Under the pieces are notes generated by a model. The model did no database searches, was not told the origin of the DNA, and saw nothing but the letters and a program-made list of their open reading frames with translations. From Rhynchopus sp. YZ270_cl-10 (Eukaryota; Euglenozoa; Diplonemea; Diplonemida; Diplonemidae), in NCBI GenBank assembly GCA_964035575.1, contig OZ037870.1:62001-126000 (forward strand): a stretch of DNA of 64,000 nt, in the 5' to 3' direction. Both the position numbers and the translations under genes were made by a program. Below, piece by piece: positions 50,317 to 61,385 of the stretch; positions within the stretch are counted from its first letter, which is position 1; the number at the start of each line of letters is the position of its first letter.

Positions 50317-50968
50317 GGGTGAATGCGTAAAACCCCCCCTCCCCTAAATTTCACTACGATTTTTGATTTTTTTTTGATAAATTGTTGGAGTAGTGTAGTT
50401 GCCTCGGTTGTGTTGCCACAGTTGTGCAATCTCCACTGTCTGTTTTTATTTCTGTTGGGAGGCTATGAGAGGTCGAGGTGCATGTACAAGGGGTGTTTGG
50501 GGGGTCTGGGGGGCCTGGGGACCCTGGGGGGGGGGGAGGTGTTTTGGGGTCTTTTTTATGATGTGCGACGCTTTTTTGGACATGAAGGTGTATTGTAGCC
50601 CGTCTTACCACAGGTTTCACGTTTTATGTGAAACTGAGAAAACTGAAGAAATAAAAGACCGCGTTCTCTTAGCCATGCGGTGAAGGGCCTCTGTCATCTC
50701 TTCTTCTTCTTGAGCGACAGGATCGTGCTCCTCGTCAGAGGAGTCACCGATTATATCGTCTTCTGGGGGTAGGGAGTAAAAATAGCTCAAAAACACGCAA
50801 AAATACCCCAAAATGGGTCAAAATAAGTATATTTTTGCCCAAAAGCCCCCAAAACCCGCGGGAAAATGGTTTTGGGGGTGGTTCTGGGCAGTTTTCGGCG
50901 CTGATTTCTGGTAAAACCTCAAAAATCGTAGTGAAATTTAGGGGAGGGGGGGTTTTACGCATCGACCC
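50317..50968. mobile_element. TIR element, about 650 bp, 42-bp or longer ends
   Basis: From ATGCGTAAAACCCCCCCTCC to ACTACGATTTTTGA at the left, repeated exactly inverted at 50919-50963. The minus-strand interior encodes PPEDDIIGDSSDEEHDPVAQ and more acidic residues, then a basic stretch (KRTRS). Such acidic segments open many DNA-transposase genes, but no catalytic part is present. A D repeat lies just inside the left end. Confidence 0.8.
50375..50437 (-). repeat. Repeat D, long form
   Basis: GATAAATTGTTGGAGTAGTG, TAGTTGCCTCGGTTGTGTTG, CCACAGTTGTGCAATCTCC, ACT. Confidence 0.72.
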
Positions 50969-51200
50969 ACATTGTTTTCTGTATCTTTGTACACTATTTG
51001 TCGTCAAAAAAAAAAGGAGAGAAAAAAATCACTAAAAATGTAACAAAAGCAAAGAGTCGGTAAGAATGAATGTAATCCCCTCACACTGCGGCACTAAAAC
51101 GATGGACGAAAAACCTCATTCATCTGAAACAAACATCGGTTATCATGATGTCATGTCCTTCGGCGTGCACTCAGAGATTTTGGAGAAAAGTAAAACAGGG

Positions 51201-51300
51201 TGAAAGTTGATAGTGCAAACGCCTCTGAGACGTAAGCACTGACGAAACAAAAGAAAAGTTTGCAAAGATGGCCCTAAACCTCTCTGTGCTTCGTCACCTT
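51201..51300 (-). repeat. Type C hairpin followed by type A element
   Basis: The first pairs AGTGC (51212-51216) with GCACT (51236-51240) around AAACGCCTCTGAGACGTAA. The second reads AAGATGGCCCTAAACCTCTC, TGTGCTTCGTCACC, with a weak stem. Confidence 0.65.
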
Positions 51301-51546
51301 TTTTTTACTTTTATTGGAAACGAACGGAGGACAGAACACATCCCTTTACACCGGGTTGCATTCCTTCGCGCTTCGTATAAGGAGAAAAATTGGTGCGGGA
51401 AAAAGGTCTTTTCAGACAATATTTGCCCCTTTTTTTCTTTCCTTTTTCCCTTTTACACTGTTAGGTGATCAATGATCTCCGTGAGACACACAACAGTCTT
51501 CCAACAGTAGTTGAATATCGCAGAGGGGGTGGGGAACTGAGAAGGG

Positions 51547-51586
51547 AAAGTTGAAAGGCGAATATGCCTCTCGCACACACATCTTG
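51547..51586 (-). repeat. Interspersed hairpin (type B)
   Basis: AGTTGAAAGGCGAATATGCC, TCTCGCACACACATCT. Confidence 0.55.
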
Positions 51587-52177
51587 AGAGAACTACATGA
51601 ATTCCATGCAACAGGATGCAAAGGGCACTGTCCTAATGAACAATACACAAAAAACCGATGGCACTAAGAAGATCACTCATCATGCATCGCTAAAAAAGAA
51701 AGAAGAGGGAAGCTGTATCGGATACGTACACAGCACGCACAAATGCAAACAAACCGTTAAGGCGCGTTAGGCGTGACAGGAGGAGCCACTGAAACAATAA
51801 AACCTCCACCTTTGTGTTCGACACAATACGTACAAAAAAACTGCTTCTTTGTGGAGATATTTTGCTCTTGAATTGATCGAAAAACAAAAAAAAACGCATG
51901 AATTGACACCTATACTAATATCATACAAGCCTAGTTTTGCCTGAAATTTGGTGGAGTTTAGTGGACTTTCCTTCTAAAACAACAACAAAAAAGCAGTGTC
52001 ATATATTTGGGTTAAATCCGGTGTTTTTTTTCGTCTGCACACTATGCCTAGAGTGTGTGCTCCACTATATGTTTTTTTTGCATTTTGCCTCTTTCGAAAC
52101 TAGCTTTTGAGCGCCAAAAAATAATCGCACAAATACAGCACATCATTTCTGTAAGGGGCTGTGCCGGCAAAGAAATG

Positions 52178-52268
52178 GTGAGATGCGGTAAGCCTCTCTG
52201 TGCTTCGTTATTAATTAAAAAAACGTGAACGGATGTGCCTTACTCGAGACGACACACATATGTTCACC
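52178..52268 (-). repeat. Type A then type B element
   Basis: GGTGAGATGCGGTAAGCCTC, TCTGTGCTTCGTTA; then GAACGGATGTGCCTTACTCG, AGACGACACACAT. Confidence 0.55.
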
Positions 52269-52394
52269 TTTCAAAAACAGAACTATAAACCAAACAAAAC
52301 CATTGTGCCCTTTAACACCTTACGGTAATAATCAGGAGCGGGTTCCCCGTTGGACAGACGTCAAAGTTTTCAAGGGGAACGGAGAAGGAGAACA

Positions 52395-52502
52395 GTTGGT
52401 AAGATGAACTCACCCGGTCATCATAACAACAGAAACAAAAGAGCAGTTGAAAGTGCATACACCTCACCATACATCTACATCGACGCAAGGGGGCACTGGA
52501 AC
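52395..52502 (-). repeat. Type B-like then type C hairpin
   Basis: AAGATGAACTCACCCGGTCA TC, then AGTGC (52452-52456) pairing with GCACT (52493-52497) around a long loop with CACCTCACC. Confidence 0.55.
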
Positions 52503-52630
52503 AACAAAAAAGGAAAATAGTTGGTAAGGTTTGGTCACATGGTAATCGTTCTTCTTGGTCTGGTTTATCTTCGCATACGGGTAGGGGCACTGGAGTCCTG
52601 TAAAGTGAGAAGCACAAATGCAATGCCAAA

Positions 52631-52726
52631 AAAATTGACTTGAAATACAAATCCCTGTAACAGTGTACCTAAAAAATAAAGAAAAGTTTATAAGATGACC
52701 CTAAGCCTCTCGTGTTTAGTCACCTA
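52631..52726 (-). repeat. Type E then type A hairpin
   Basis: TTGACTTGAAATACAAATCC, CTGTAACAGTGTACC; then GATG (52694-52697), arm CTAAGC, 7-nt loop CTCTCGT, arm GTTTAG, TCACC. The 7-nt loop with T in second place resembles an anticodon loop. Confidence 0.65.
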
Positions 52727-52994
52727 AATATATAATATAAAAAAAACGGGACCTCGAGGAGGAACGTTCGGGAATGAAAACAAAACTTTATGGGAAATAC
52801 AACTAATTGACGCAAAACAAAAACCCTGCAAAAAGTGCAAACACAAGAGACAAAACAAACAAAACAACATTGCCCGGCAAGTACAAAAAAAAATAACAGT
52901 GAGAAACAACACAAATGCCCACACAAAAAAACTCCCCTAGACATTTTGCGTCAGGGTAACGGTAAATGACACCCCTCCCCTCCCCTCCCCCGCA

Positions 52995-55900
52995 TCAGAC
53001 GTAAAGAATCCCTTCCTTCTGTGTCCCCCCTAAGGACGCTCCGTCCTCCCCAGAAGCTGTTGCGTCTAGGCTAGTAGGTGAGACGATGTGCGACAGTCGT
53101 CTGCGCACCGGCACCTCCTTTGCCACGTCGCCCTCCAAAGATGGCCCCTTCGACAGGGCACGTGAATACCGTCGTTGCCGTGGCGGCAAGGCGACTTGGT
53201 TTGCTGTGCCCGCGAGGCTCTCATTGCCATTCCCGTCGTCGCTCCCACTCGCACTCCCTAACAGTGCGCTTGAGTGCTGGCTGTGCGTCGTGCTGTTAGC
53301 CCTGTGAAAAAATGGGATAAAAAGAGTTGAAACATACGGCAGCGAGCTAGAGGGTGAAAAGGGTGCATAGTGAGTGTTCCGTGCCGTAAAATGAATAAAG
53401 TGAAGATGATGGGGTATACCTCAAACGTGAAGGCGGTCGAGTGGTCGTGAGCCTGCGCTTCCCTGCTGGGGAGAGGCCGGAGCCTGAGTTGAGGATGCGG
53501 AGGGTGCTGGAGTTGGCGACGAGGGGGGCGTCGTCTTGGCTGTAGACCTGCGTGGGGGAGAAGGCGAGGCCTTCCGCGTCGGAGTCGTACTCAGTGGTGC
53601 GTGAGGCCATCTCGTCGCCTGGGGCCTCGAGGAGGAGTTCCTCGTTGTCGTGCTCGTTGAAGCTGCCTTTGCCGTTCTGGCCAAGCTCGCAGTACGCTTC
53701 GCGCTCCTTCATAACACCACTGAAGCAGAACCAGTACCGTAGGAACGCAGACGCACCCCCAGCTCCACCATTGTCAATCCATTCGTCGTATTCGTCAATG
53801 ACAAACACAGTCGTGTCAATGACGAGCTTGATGACAATCATCCACATCGCAATAAGGCCCAGCGTCGTGGAAGCATCAGCACCCCAATGCTTCGAAGGGT
53901 TGTCGTCCCCCATCGCCAGTAATGTGGTAACCATCATCAGCGTCTCCGTCAAGGCAATCAAGAACTCCGCCACGTTCTCGTACGGCGCAACGTATGGGCG
54001 CGCAATGAGGAGGATGAGTGAGAAGAGGGCGAGGGTGATCGTCATTCCCAGGGCACGGAGCCAGCAGGCCTGGCTGTTGTTCGGCTGCCACGCGGTGAAG
54101 AGTGAGAGCAGTAAGATCACGCCCAGCTCGATCAGCAGAAAGTAGCGCCACCTGCGTGAGTACGCGTCGTACACAAGGTGGTGCAGACCTGCCCAGGTCT
54201 TGCTCCCTGGCACCTCCATCCGTGCCTCCCACTCCGCCGTACCCCAAAACACAAGCTGCTTGTAGCTGAGCTCCTCCTTCTTCTCTCTGTCGTGGTAATC
54301 CGCAAACTTCGTGGAGGACCGCACCACGCGCCACACATAGTACGGAAACGCAACGACGAAGGAGGCAATGAGCAGCACGGCCAACGCCTTGTATCCCATT
54401 GGCGCGTACATGAGTGCAGTGAAACTGCCCACGCAGGCGCCTCCAAAGAGAAAGCAGAGCGGAATGGGAAGCCAGCCAAAGCGTGACTTCATGAGCACGT
54501 AGCGGGTGTCCACCTTGGCGGAGACGTCGCGGTGGCGCACGTCCTCAATCCTGCGTCCCTTGCGTGTTCTGATGCTGCGGTGCAGGATCACTGCCGCAGC
54601 CGAGCAGATCGCAAGCAACCCAAAGTTGATGAGCATGCTTCCCAGCACAGCACCGTTGTACTCCTTGTACTCATCTCCCCCAAGGGTAATGCCCAATGGG
54701 TTCAGGGTGCGGTCCAACTTGTCCGGTCCGTCCCCTGGACACAGCATTGCACGAGACGCCATCGCAAGGATGCTTGCCTTTGTCGCGGACGACGTAGGAG
54801 CACCAATCACCGTGCTCGAAGCGATGGCTGACATCGCTGTCGCAGTGGTCCCGGAGGTAAGCGTCTCGAGGTTGGCAGGGGCAGGTGATGCACCGGTGAT
54901 GGTGTAGTTGCTGTCGCAGTTGTCGCAGACGTCGGCAGGGTTGGACGGTGTGAGCATGGCCGCATGGAGGTGGACGATGAGCTCCTCGTTCGCAGGGGCA
55001 GTCAGGAGGTACTCCTCGTGCTCCATCTGTGGGTTGATCGTCACGTCGATGCGGTGCTGTGTAGTGCCCTCGGGGACGATGGTCACAGACATAACCTTCC
55101 CTGAGGCCGCATCAAGGATGTGCAGCAGCCCGTACTCAGAGTTCCCAGTCTTGTCCTTGTTCGTGCGCACACTGAGCACAGGCTCGCCCGCCCCAAACCG
55201 CTTCGAATACTGCGGGCCAATGACTTCAAATGGAATGTTGTCGGTGACCACGTCCTTGCGCAGAAGAGGGTTGTCGATGTACGAGGTGAACACAACACCG
55301 TGCTTCACATCGTTCGATTTGTACTGTTTGTTGTAAGGGCGGAGGTGCAGCCTCTGCAGGTCTGCTGCGTACTGTGGGAGGACAGTCTGTGCGCCGTCCT
55401 CGTCCGTCAATGTGCAGGTGATTGCGTTCTGCACGACACCCGCAGCATCGGCAGGCGCGTCCGCTGCAACGGTGTAGGTCAGAACCCCGTCCCCAGCCAT
55501 GTCTATCGCGAGGGTGATGTCGGTGAAGACCCCAGGCGTGCCTGTGCATGTGGCGGTGACGGACTGGCCCTGCTCGTCGGCAGCTGTGGCGGGGCCTGCA
55601 CGGATGTCCTTCAGCCACTTGACGGAGTGGACGTATGCGACGGAGTTGGTGGGGAGGGCGACGAACTCCTTTGCACCTGCTGCGTCCACGAGGGTGCCTT
55701 CTGGGGGGTCGTTCACCTCTGCGATGCTGAGTGTGGCGACGTTCTGCACGGCACCCTTGGGCTGCCCAGCCAGGCCGAACTGGCACTGCAAGGTGACGTC
55801 GCCGTGCACGTCTGGGTCGGTGTCGATCTGCACGTCGCCTGTGGCAGGGTCCACTGCCACCGCACAGGACATCGCACCTGGCAGCATGCACGTGCACGCA

Positions 55901-58900
55901 GCCTCCACCATCCCCACAGGCTGCAGCAGCAGCAGCCCCTCAGCCGTGATGCGTCCAGGCGAAGCGTTCCCTGAGTCCTCCTCAAACGACGCAGCACAAG
56001 GAAACCCACCCCCTCCCTTGCACTGCACCACCACAACACTGCTCGACGGTGATGCCGTGCGCACAAGAGGTGCAAACGTCGGTGCCACAGTCTGCGGTGC
56101 AGGGGCGTCTGTCGCAGGGACAAACGTCGCCGGTACCAGTGTTGGCGGTGCCGCTGTCAAAGGTGTAAGCGTGAGAGGGGCCAGTGTCGCAGGCGCAAGC
56201 GTCAACGGTGGCGACGTGAGCGGGGCCAGCGTCGGTGTCCAAGGTGTGGCAGGTGAAACCGTCAGTGGTGCGGGGGTGGGTGGGGATGCCGTTAGCGGTG
56301 CAGGTGTGGGAGGTGCAGGTGATGGTGGTGACGGTGACGGTGGCGATGGCGTGGGTGGAGACGGTGTTAGCGGCGCGGGTGTAGGTGGTGACGGTGTTGG
56401 TGGGGCAGGTGTGGGAGGTGATGGTGTTGGCGGTGAAGGTGTGGGAGGTGCAGGTGTGGGTGGTGACGGTGTTAGCGGCGCAGGTGTTTGTGGGGCAGGT
56501 GTGGCAGGTGAAGGTGTGGGAGGTGATGGTGTGGGCGGCGCAGGTGTTGGTGGGGCAGGTGTAGCAGGTGATAGGGTTGGTGGCGATGGCGTGGGTGGAG
56601 ACGGTGTCGGCGGCGCGGGTGTAGGTGGTGACGGTGTTGGTGGGGCAGGTGTGGGTGGTGAAGGTGTTGGAGGTGATGGGGTTGGTGGCGATGGCGTGGG
56701 TGGCGACGGAGTTGGCGGCGCGGGTGTGGGAGGTGACGGTGTTGGTGGTGCAAACGTTGAACCAATTGGGAGCGGTGTGGGTGGTGACAGTGTTGGTGGT
56801 GCTGGTGTAGGTGGTGATGGTGTTGGTGGCGATGGTGTAGGTGGCGACGGTGTCGGCGGCGCGGGTGTAGGAGGCGACGGTGTTGGTGGTGCAGGTGTGG
56901 GTGGTGAAGGTGTTGGAGGTGATGGTGTTGGTGGCGATGGCGTGGGTGGCGACGGAGTTGGCGGCGCGGGTGTGGGAGGTGACGGTGTTGGTGGTGCAAA
57001 CGTTGAACCAATTGGGAGCGGTGTGGGTGGTGCCGGTGTTACTGGTACAGGTGTGGGTGGCGACGGTGTTGGTGGAGCAGGTGTTGGTGGGACAGGTGTC
57101 GGTGGAGCAGGTGTTGGTGGCGCCGGTGTGTCGGGTTCATCTGTGTCAGGTGCCTCCGTGTCGGGTTCATCCGTGTCAGGTGCATCCGTTTCGCAATCAT
57201 CAAGACTCTCAGATGGCCCTGACTCGCATTGGAGTTCACATTTGTTATTACCAATCGTATCGCACTCTGCCGACTCGGGTATCACTTTGCCTTCCTGGCA
57301 CGAACCGTGACCACCGCCGGTAAGGGTGACGCCAGGTCTAGTAGTAGGATCGAGGAAGCACCCATCCAAGCAGTCAATTCCGGTAAAGCTCCACACACCA
57401 GTTTCACAAGTTGGAGCAAAGCATTTGTGCGTGGGGTTAGAGGGGTCCTGGAACCAACACTGTCCCCCATCAAGAATGACCCCACCTTCTCTGCAGCCAG
57501 GTCCTGAAGGCCCCCCGTCTACGAGAAAGGTACCAAAGATAAGATCATCAAAATCACAAGCATTAGAAAAACACTGCGGCGACGTGAGTTGCCAGGCAGC
57601 AGTGCCATTGTCGCACACAGCGTCGTCACAAACTTGAGATGTCTTTGTGTTGGTGCACTTCTCACCCGGAAGTATGAGACTATTTTCGAAACACCCGTCT
57701 CCTGCTGCTGATGCACCTGTTGGAAGCATCTTCGGGCTTACGTATGTGAAGCGACATGCACCCGGTGTGCTGGGGATGCAGCGCGGGACGGAGGGTGCCC
57801 ACGTCCCGGTGCTGCACATGGGGTAGTCACACACCATCCCTGGCTTCTGCACGTTGCAGAAGCTGCCGTCATTCACGAGGTCCCCCGGAGAGCAGCCTGT
57901 GAGAGGTGCACCGTCGTCCTGCAGGCCCATGAGGACAAGTTCGTTGTACGCACACTGGCTGCTACTGCACTCGACAATTGCTCGATCCCACGTTCCGCCA
58001 GATACGCACTGATGAGACTTGCAGCGAGCAAAGGTGTTGGTCTTGAGGAACACCTCCACAATAGTGCCAACAGGCACAATACTGTCATAGTTGAACGACA
58101 CGTCGAAGCCGTTCATGTTCAGATTATTTGTGTCGCAGCCACAGGCGGAAGCAAGGTCCACTTCCCATGTGCCTGACTTGCATACGGCTGAGGGGCACTC
58201 CTTGACCGGGGTAGACCTGTCAACGACTTGACACACATCTCCGTGGTTGGCAGTTCCGGGACACGACAATGGGTCACGCGCACTGGGCGAAAGCATTGCT
58301 GTGAGCGCCGTCAGCCCACAGGTGGACCCTGTGCAGGAGGCGACACCGCTGTACGTGCCTGAGTTGCAGGTGATGCTGCTGCAGGTCATGCCTGCGACCC
58401 TGAGGGTGATCTGCATTGTGTTGAAGATCAGACTGCCCTGCTTGAGTGCGGGTGGCAGCGTTGCGCCTGGGACATTAGCAACAGCAGCGTCTGCACGGCA
58501 GGCACCGGCACCGCATGCGAGGAGGGTGTCCCACGCGTTCCCGACGCAACGTATCTCGACACACAGCTGGCCGGACTTCGAGTATTTGCAGAGTGTGCCG
58601 TCGGGGACAGCGTTGCCTTGGTCGCATATGCTGAGCACAGCAGTGGCACCGGACGGCACAGACGGCACAACACAGGAAGAGGCGGTTGGCTCGCACTTCG
58701 TGTATTGGTCCCAGAACGTTCCCATGCCGGGCACGGCCACACACGTTGTCGTCACGCAGTTGTGTCCGGACTTTGACCAGGTGCACACCTGCCCTAGGGC
58801 GACTGTGTTCCCTGCACCTGCATTGCAAGGGGACTCCACTGCCGTCATCCCTGAGATCAAGTCAAGAGATCCAAGCAGACACGTGCCTGCGGTGCACTGG

Positions 58901-58944
58901 TGAACACATGCCAACACTCCACACAGTAGTGCGGCCCACCGCAT
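52995..58944 (-). CDS. Giant receptor-like membrane protein (two exons)
   Basis: Exon 1 is 58944-53420 and exon 2 is 53301-52995, together 1943 residues. A signal peptide (1-19) precedes many Cys-rich sushi-like modules of 60-70 residues (20 to about 580; pattern C..SGxxC....C..GxW). An acidic DEPDT linker and a Pro/Thr mucin-like stalk of ([10 protein letters not shown]) repeats follow (about 590-950). Next come a beta-rich stretch with VNDPPEG, typical of cadherin-like folds (about 1080), and a membrane core with about seven segments between 1430 and 1718 ([13 protein letters not shown] at about 1605). A Ser-rich cytosolic tail ends in exon 2. The core resembles that of the 731-residue protein at 21-23 kb. 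A surface sensor or channel of TRP/Flc type is inference. Confidence 0.82.
53302..53419 (-). other. GT-AG spliceosomal intron, 118 nt
   Basis: Sense strand TTGAG|GTATACC...CCCATTTTTTCACAG|GGC. Splicing joins an open frame of 5525 nt to one of 307 nt with the phase kept (5832 nt, divisible by 3). Without splicing the protein ends 23 residues into the intron. One of very few introns in the window. Confidence 0.75.
56100..57190 (-). repeat. Pro/Thr-coding repeat region with 246-bp duplication
   Basis: 15-bp and 30-bp-scale units coding [11 protein letters not shown] larger block recurs exactly 246 bp apart: CAAACGTTGAACCAATTGGG at 56751 and 56997, coding [10 protein letters not shown] twice. 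The copy number probably varies between strains. Confidence 0.85.
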
Positions 58945-59015
58945 TGTGTCTAGGGCAACTGGCCCTAGGGTTCTGTAGGGTGTTGGTGGGTGGTTGGGGG
59001 TCGGTGAGATGCAGT
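58945..59015 (-). promoter_or_regulatory. Probable spliced-leader acceptor, giant receptor gene
   Basis: ACCGACCCCCAACCACCCAC, CAACACCCTACAG; the AG ends at 58973. Leader about 28 nt. Confidence 0.55.
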
Positions 59016-59079
59016 ACTAAAGGTTGGGGGTGGGTATAAGATCTTTTATGTGGTATTCGCAGATATCATTCGTGTCATT

Positions 59080-60000
59080 ATTTTAATCTTTGGTGTGTTG
59101 TGGGGACGGGATGGTGGGATATGAAAACCACGCGAATTTCTTTGCTTTTTTCTGAAAAAATTCTCTTATTCTCTATAGGCCATGCCGTAGCGTAGGAGAA
59201 AACCTTGTCCACGCTTCTCACGCTCTACCCTTTTGAGAGAAAATCATCGGAAACGGAAACGATGCTCGTAACGAATAACAAAATATGTTGTCAACAAAAA
59301 ACGCCCAAAGTGTGCCCTTCTTTTCAAAAAAAAAAAGGCTGTGCCGTGGTGTGGTTACGTTTCATGCAATTCTTTCATTTGTTCAAACACGCAGTGATAA
59401 AGACTCCTGTTAGTGTGCAACCAAACAGAAGCAACAAAAAAAAAAGGGGTGTGGACGTTTTCAAAAAGGCTTGTAATTAAACTTGTCGGGGGTTAGCAAT
59501 CCCTTTTGACCTGCCCCGTACAGTACCGAACGAAGGAACGTTTGTAAACTAAAACAAACATAAGCCTCTCATGAAAGGTCACCTCAAAAAAGCTATCGTT
59601 AAAACTCGTAAAAAGAACGCGAACTGGAAAAAAAAAAAAGGTTTCGTGTTCTTTCTATTCCAAAGAGAGAGAGAGAGACATAAGACGCCACTCACCTCTC
59701 GCTTGCCACGACACCTCCTTCCTCACTCAGAGGTGCGCTTTCATGTCCTCAATACCACCCGAAAGGGGCTGGGATACGCTCAACATGACGGGCGTCATGT
59801 CCTTGCAAGGCCGCAGTGCTGGGATACGCTCAGACTGGCGCGCCCCACCTCTCACCTCTCGGGGTGGATATGGGCACTTTTTTTTCGATCTGTGAAAAGA
59901 AGATAAAAAAATAGTGGTGCTCCGGGAGGGGTCGATATTGACAGGTCGTTGACCGACTTCCAAGCACGAAATAGAGAGAAAAAAACTCGGAAGATGAACT
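59080..60000. other. Intergenic, no gene seen
   Basis: A/T-rich. A (CT)n tract on the sense strand at about 59665-59680 resembles acceptor tracts but has no ORF directly downstream. A faint type A element is at 59556-59586. A tandem GCTGGGATACGCTCA pair is at about 59768 and 59818. Confidence 0.4.
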
Positions 60001-60008
60001 GTCCAAAG

Positions 60009-60120
60009 AGAAGGTTGAAAAGTGGAAACGCCTCCGTTCATCAGCAGACGCAGGCACTAAGAAGAAAAAAGGGGGGAAAAAACTCGGAAGATGAATGATC
60101 CTCTAATCCACATCCATTTA
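60009..60120 (-). repeat. Type C hairpin then type B hairpin
   Basis: AGTG (60021-60024) pairs with CACT (60055-60058) around ACGCCTCCGTTCATCAGCAG; then GATGAATGATCCTCTAATCC ACATCC. Confidence 0.6.
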
Positions 60121-60157
60121 AACATATCTCTGGGATGCTGTGCAATAAAGGCGAACG

Positions 60158-60190
60158 GTAAGATGATACAAGCCTTTGCTTAACCACCTT
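60158..60190 (-). repeat. Interspersed hairpin (type A)
   Basis: GATGATAC, AAGC (60170-60173), loop CTTT, GCTT (60178-60181), AACCACC. Confidence 0.6.
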
Positions 60191-60835
60191 GTGAAAAATA
60201 AAAGAAGAAAAATAAAAAAAGACTACGGGGCAGTCTGCTGCATTGTCAGATCATGACATTGTGCACGAAAACAAACCGTTTAATTTTAGACTACTACAGG
60301 GATAGCAGCCACACTATTTTTCCCACAGGACCCATGAGAACCTGCACTTTATCTTTAAAAAATTAACTTCACCAACCACGCTGTCCGAAGGAGGGGGAAA
60401 AATGCTAGTTATTGATGCAGGCATCTCCGACTGACGATGTCATCCCCGGATGAAAGCATAACAACAAGCACCCTGCGGCCAACAGCAGAGGGTGTGAAAA
60501 GGAGGCCTAATGGCTTGTCCGCAACAACAACTTGGCAGGATGAGCCTCAAGCCCCATGAATGGAAGATGGCACACTCAGAATACGAGACAAATGTAGTAA
60601 CCAAAACAAACAGAAACTAAAGGGGAACACAGTCCCCAGACGAATTAGACCAACATTAAAAGATGATATACGAGGGAAAGGGTGTCTTTTGAAAGGTATA
60701 AAGAGTCGGTCGAGGTGTGCGTGTTTTTATGCTGAAAAAAGAAAAAAGAAAAAAGAAAAATAAGAAAAATAAGAAGAAACAAAAAAACACGCGGGGAGAG
60801 GACATTGAGATACTAAACTGCAAAATAAAAGAAAA

Positions 60836-60871
60836 GTTTATAAGATGACCCTAAGCCCTCTCGTCACCTTG
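60836..60871 (-). repeat. Interspersed hairpin (type A, right arm lost)
   Basis: GTTTATAAGATGACCCTAAG, CCCTCTCGTCACCTT. Identical to 52686-52726 at the left, but the GTTTAG arm is deleted. Confidence 0.6.
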
Positions 60872-61189
60872 ATCACATTCGTTAGACCGCAGCATCAAAT
60901 AAAAGTGAAAAAAAAAGGGTAAAGCCGACAACGGAATGTCCGCGGAACAGGGGATTCTTTTTTTATCCGATTTTCTTTCTTGATCGGCAATGTTCCCACT
61001 AATACCTAACGCCTCCCAAACGTGGTTTTTTTCCCCCCCGCACCTACCTGGTTTCTTGTATGCCGAAAGCTCACCGCGGATAATGCATTTGGGTGAAGTT
61101 CTCAGGGCTCGGGGAGAAGAAAGTTGTGAAGACAACAGAACTCAAACAAAAATGCTAGTATATTGAAACAGACACCCCACCGTAGGAAA

Positions 61190-61234
61190 AGCTGGAAAGA
61201 TAAATGTGTCGCGACGTCGCGTACACACCTCACG
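61190..61234 (-). repeat. Interspersed hairpin (type B), long stem
   Basis: TGTGTCGCGA (61205-61214) pairs with TCGCGTACACA (61217-61227) with one bulge. The loop motif is replaced by a CGACGTCG palindrome. Confidence 0.6.
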
Positions 61235-61340
61235 AAGAACAGAGAGACGACGTGCGCTGACATGGGGACCATGCCGTTGCACGCCACAGAAAGGGGCGTG
61301 AGAGACGTCGAGAGAATGGGAGAGAGAGAGAAGAGAGAAG

Positions 61341-61385
61341 CCAGAAAGATGATGCTTGAAGCCTTTTTGTGCTTTTGGTCACCTT
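61341..61385 (-). repeat. Interspersed hairpin (type A)
   Basis: AAGATGATGCTTGAAGCCTT, TTTGTGCTTTTGGTCACC; AAGC/GCTT pairs. Confidence 0.55.

Noticed and set aside
53347-53419. C-terminal 23 residues of the unspliced receptor ORF
   Set aside because: They come from the intron; the spliced reading continues in phase for about 100 residues.
55499-57310. 603-codon plus-strand Gly/Val-rich ORF
   Set aside because: Shadow of the Pro/Thr repeat region of the receptor gene; the [10 protein letters not shown] pattern is its antisense.
59660-59685. (CT)n tract as an acceptor for an extra gene
   Set aside because: No ORF follows within a few hundred bases on the sense strand; could be an upstream tract of the receptor gene or a simple repeat.
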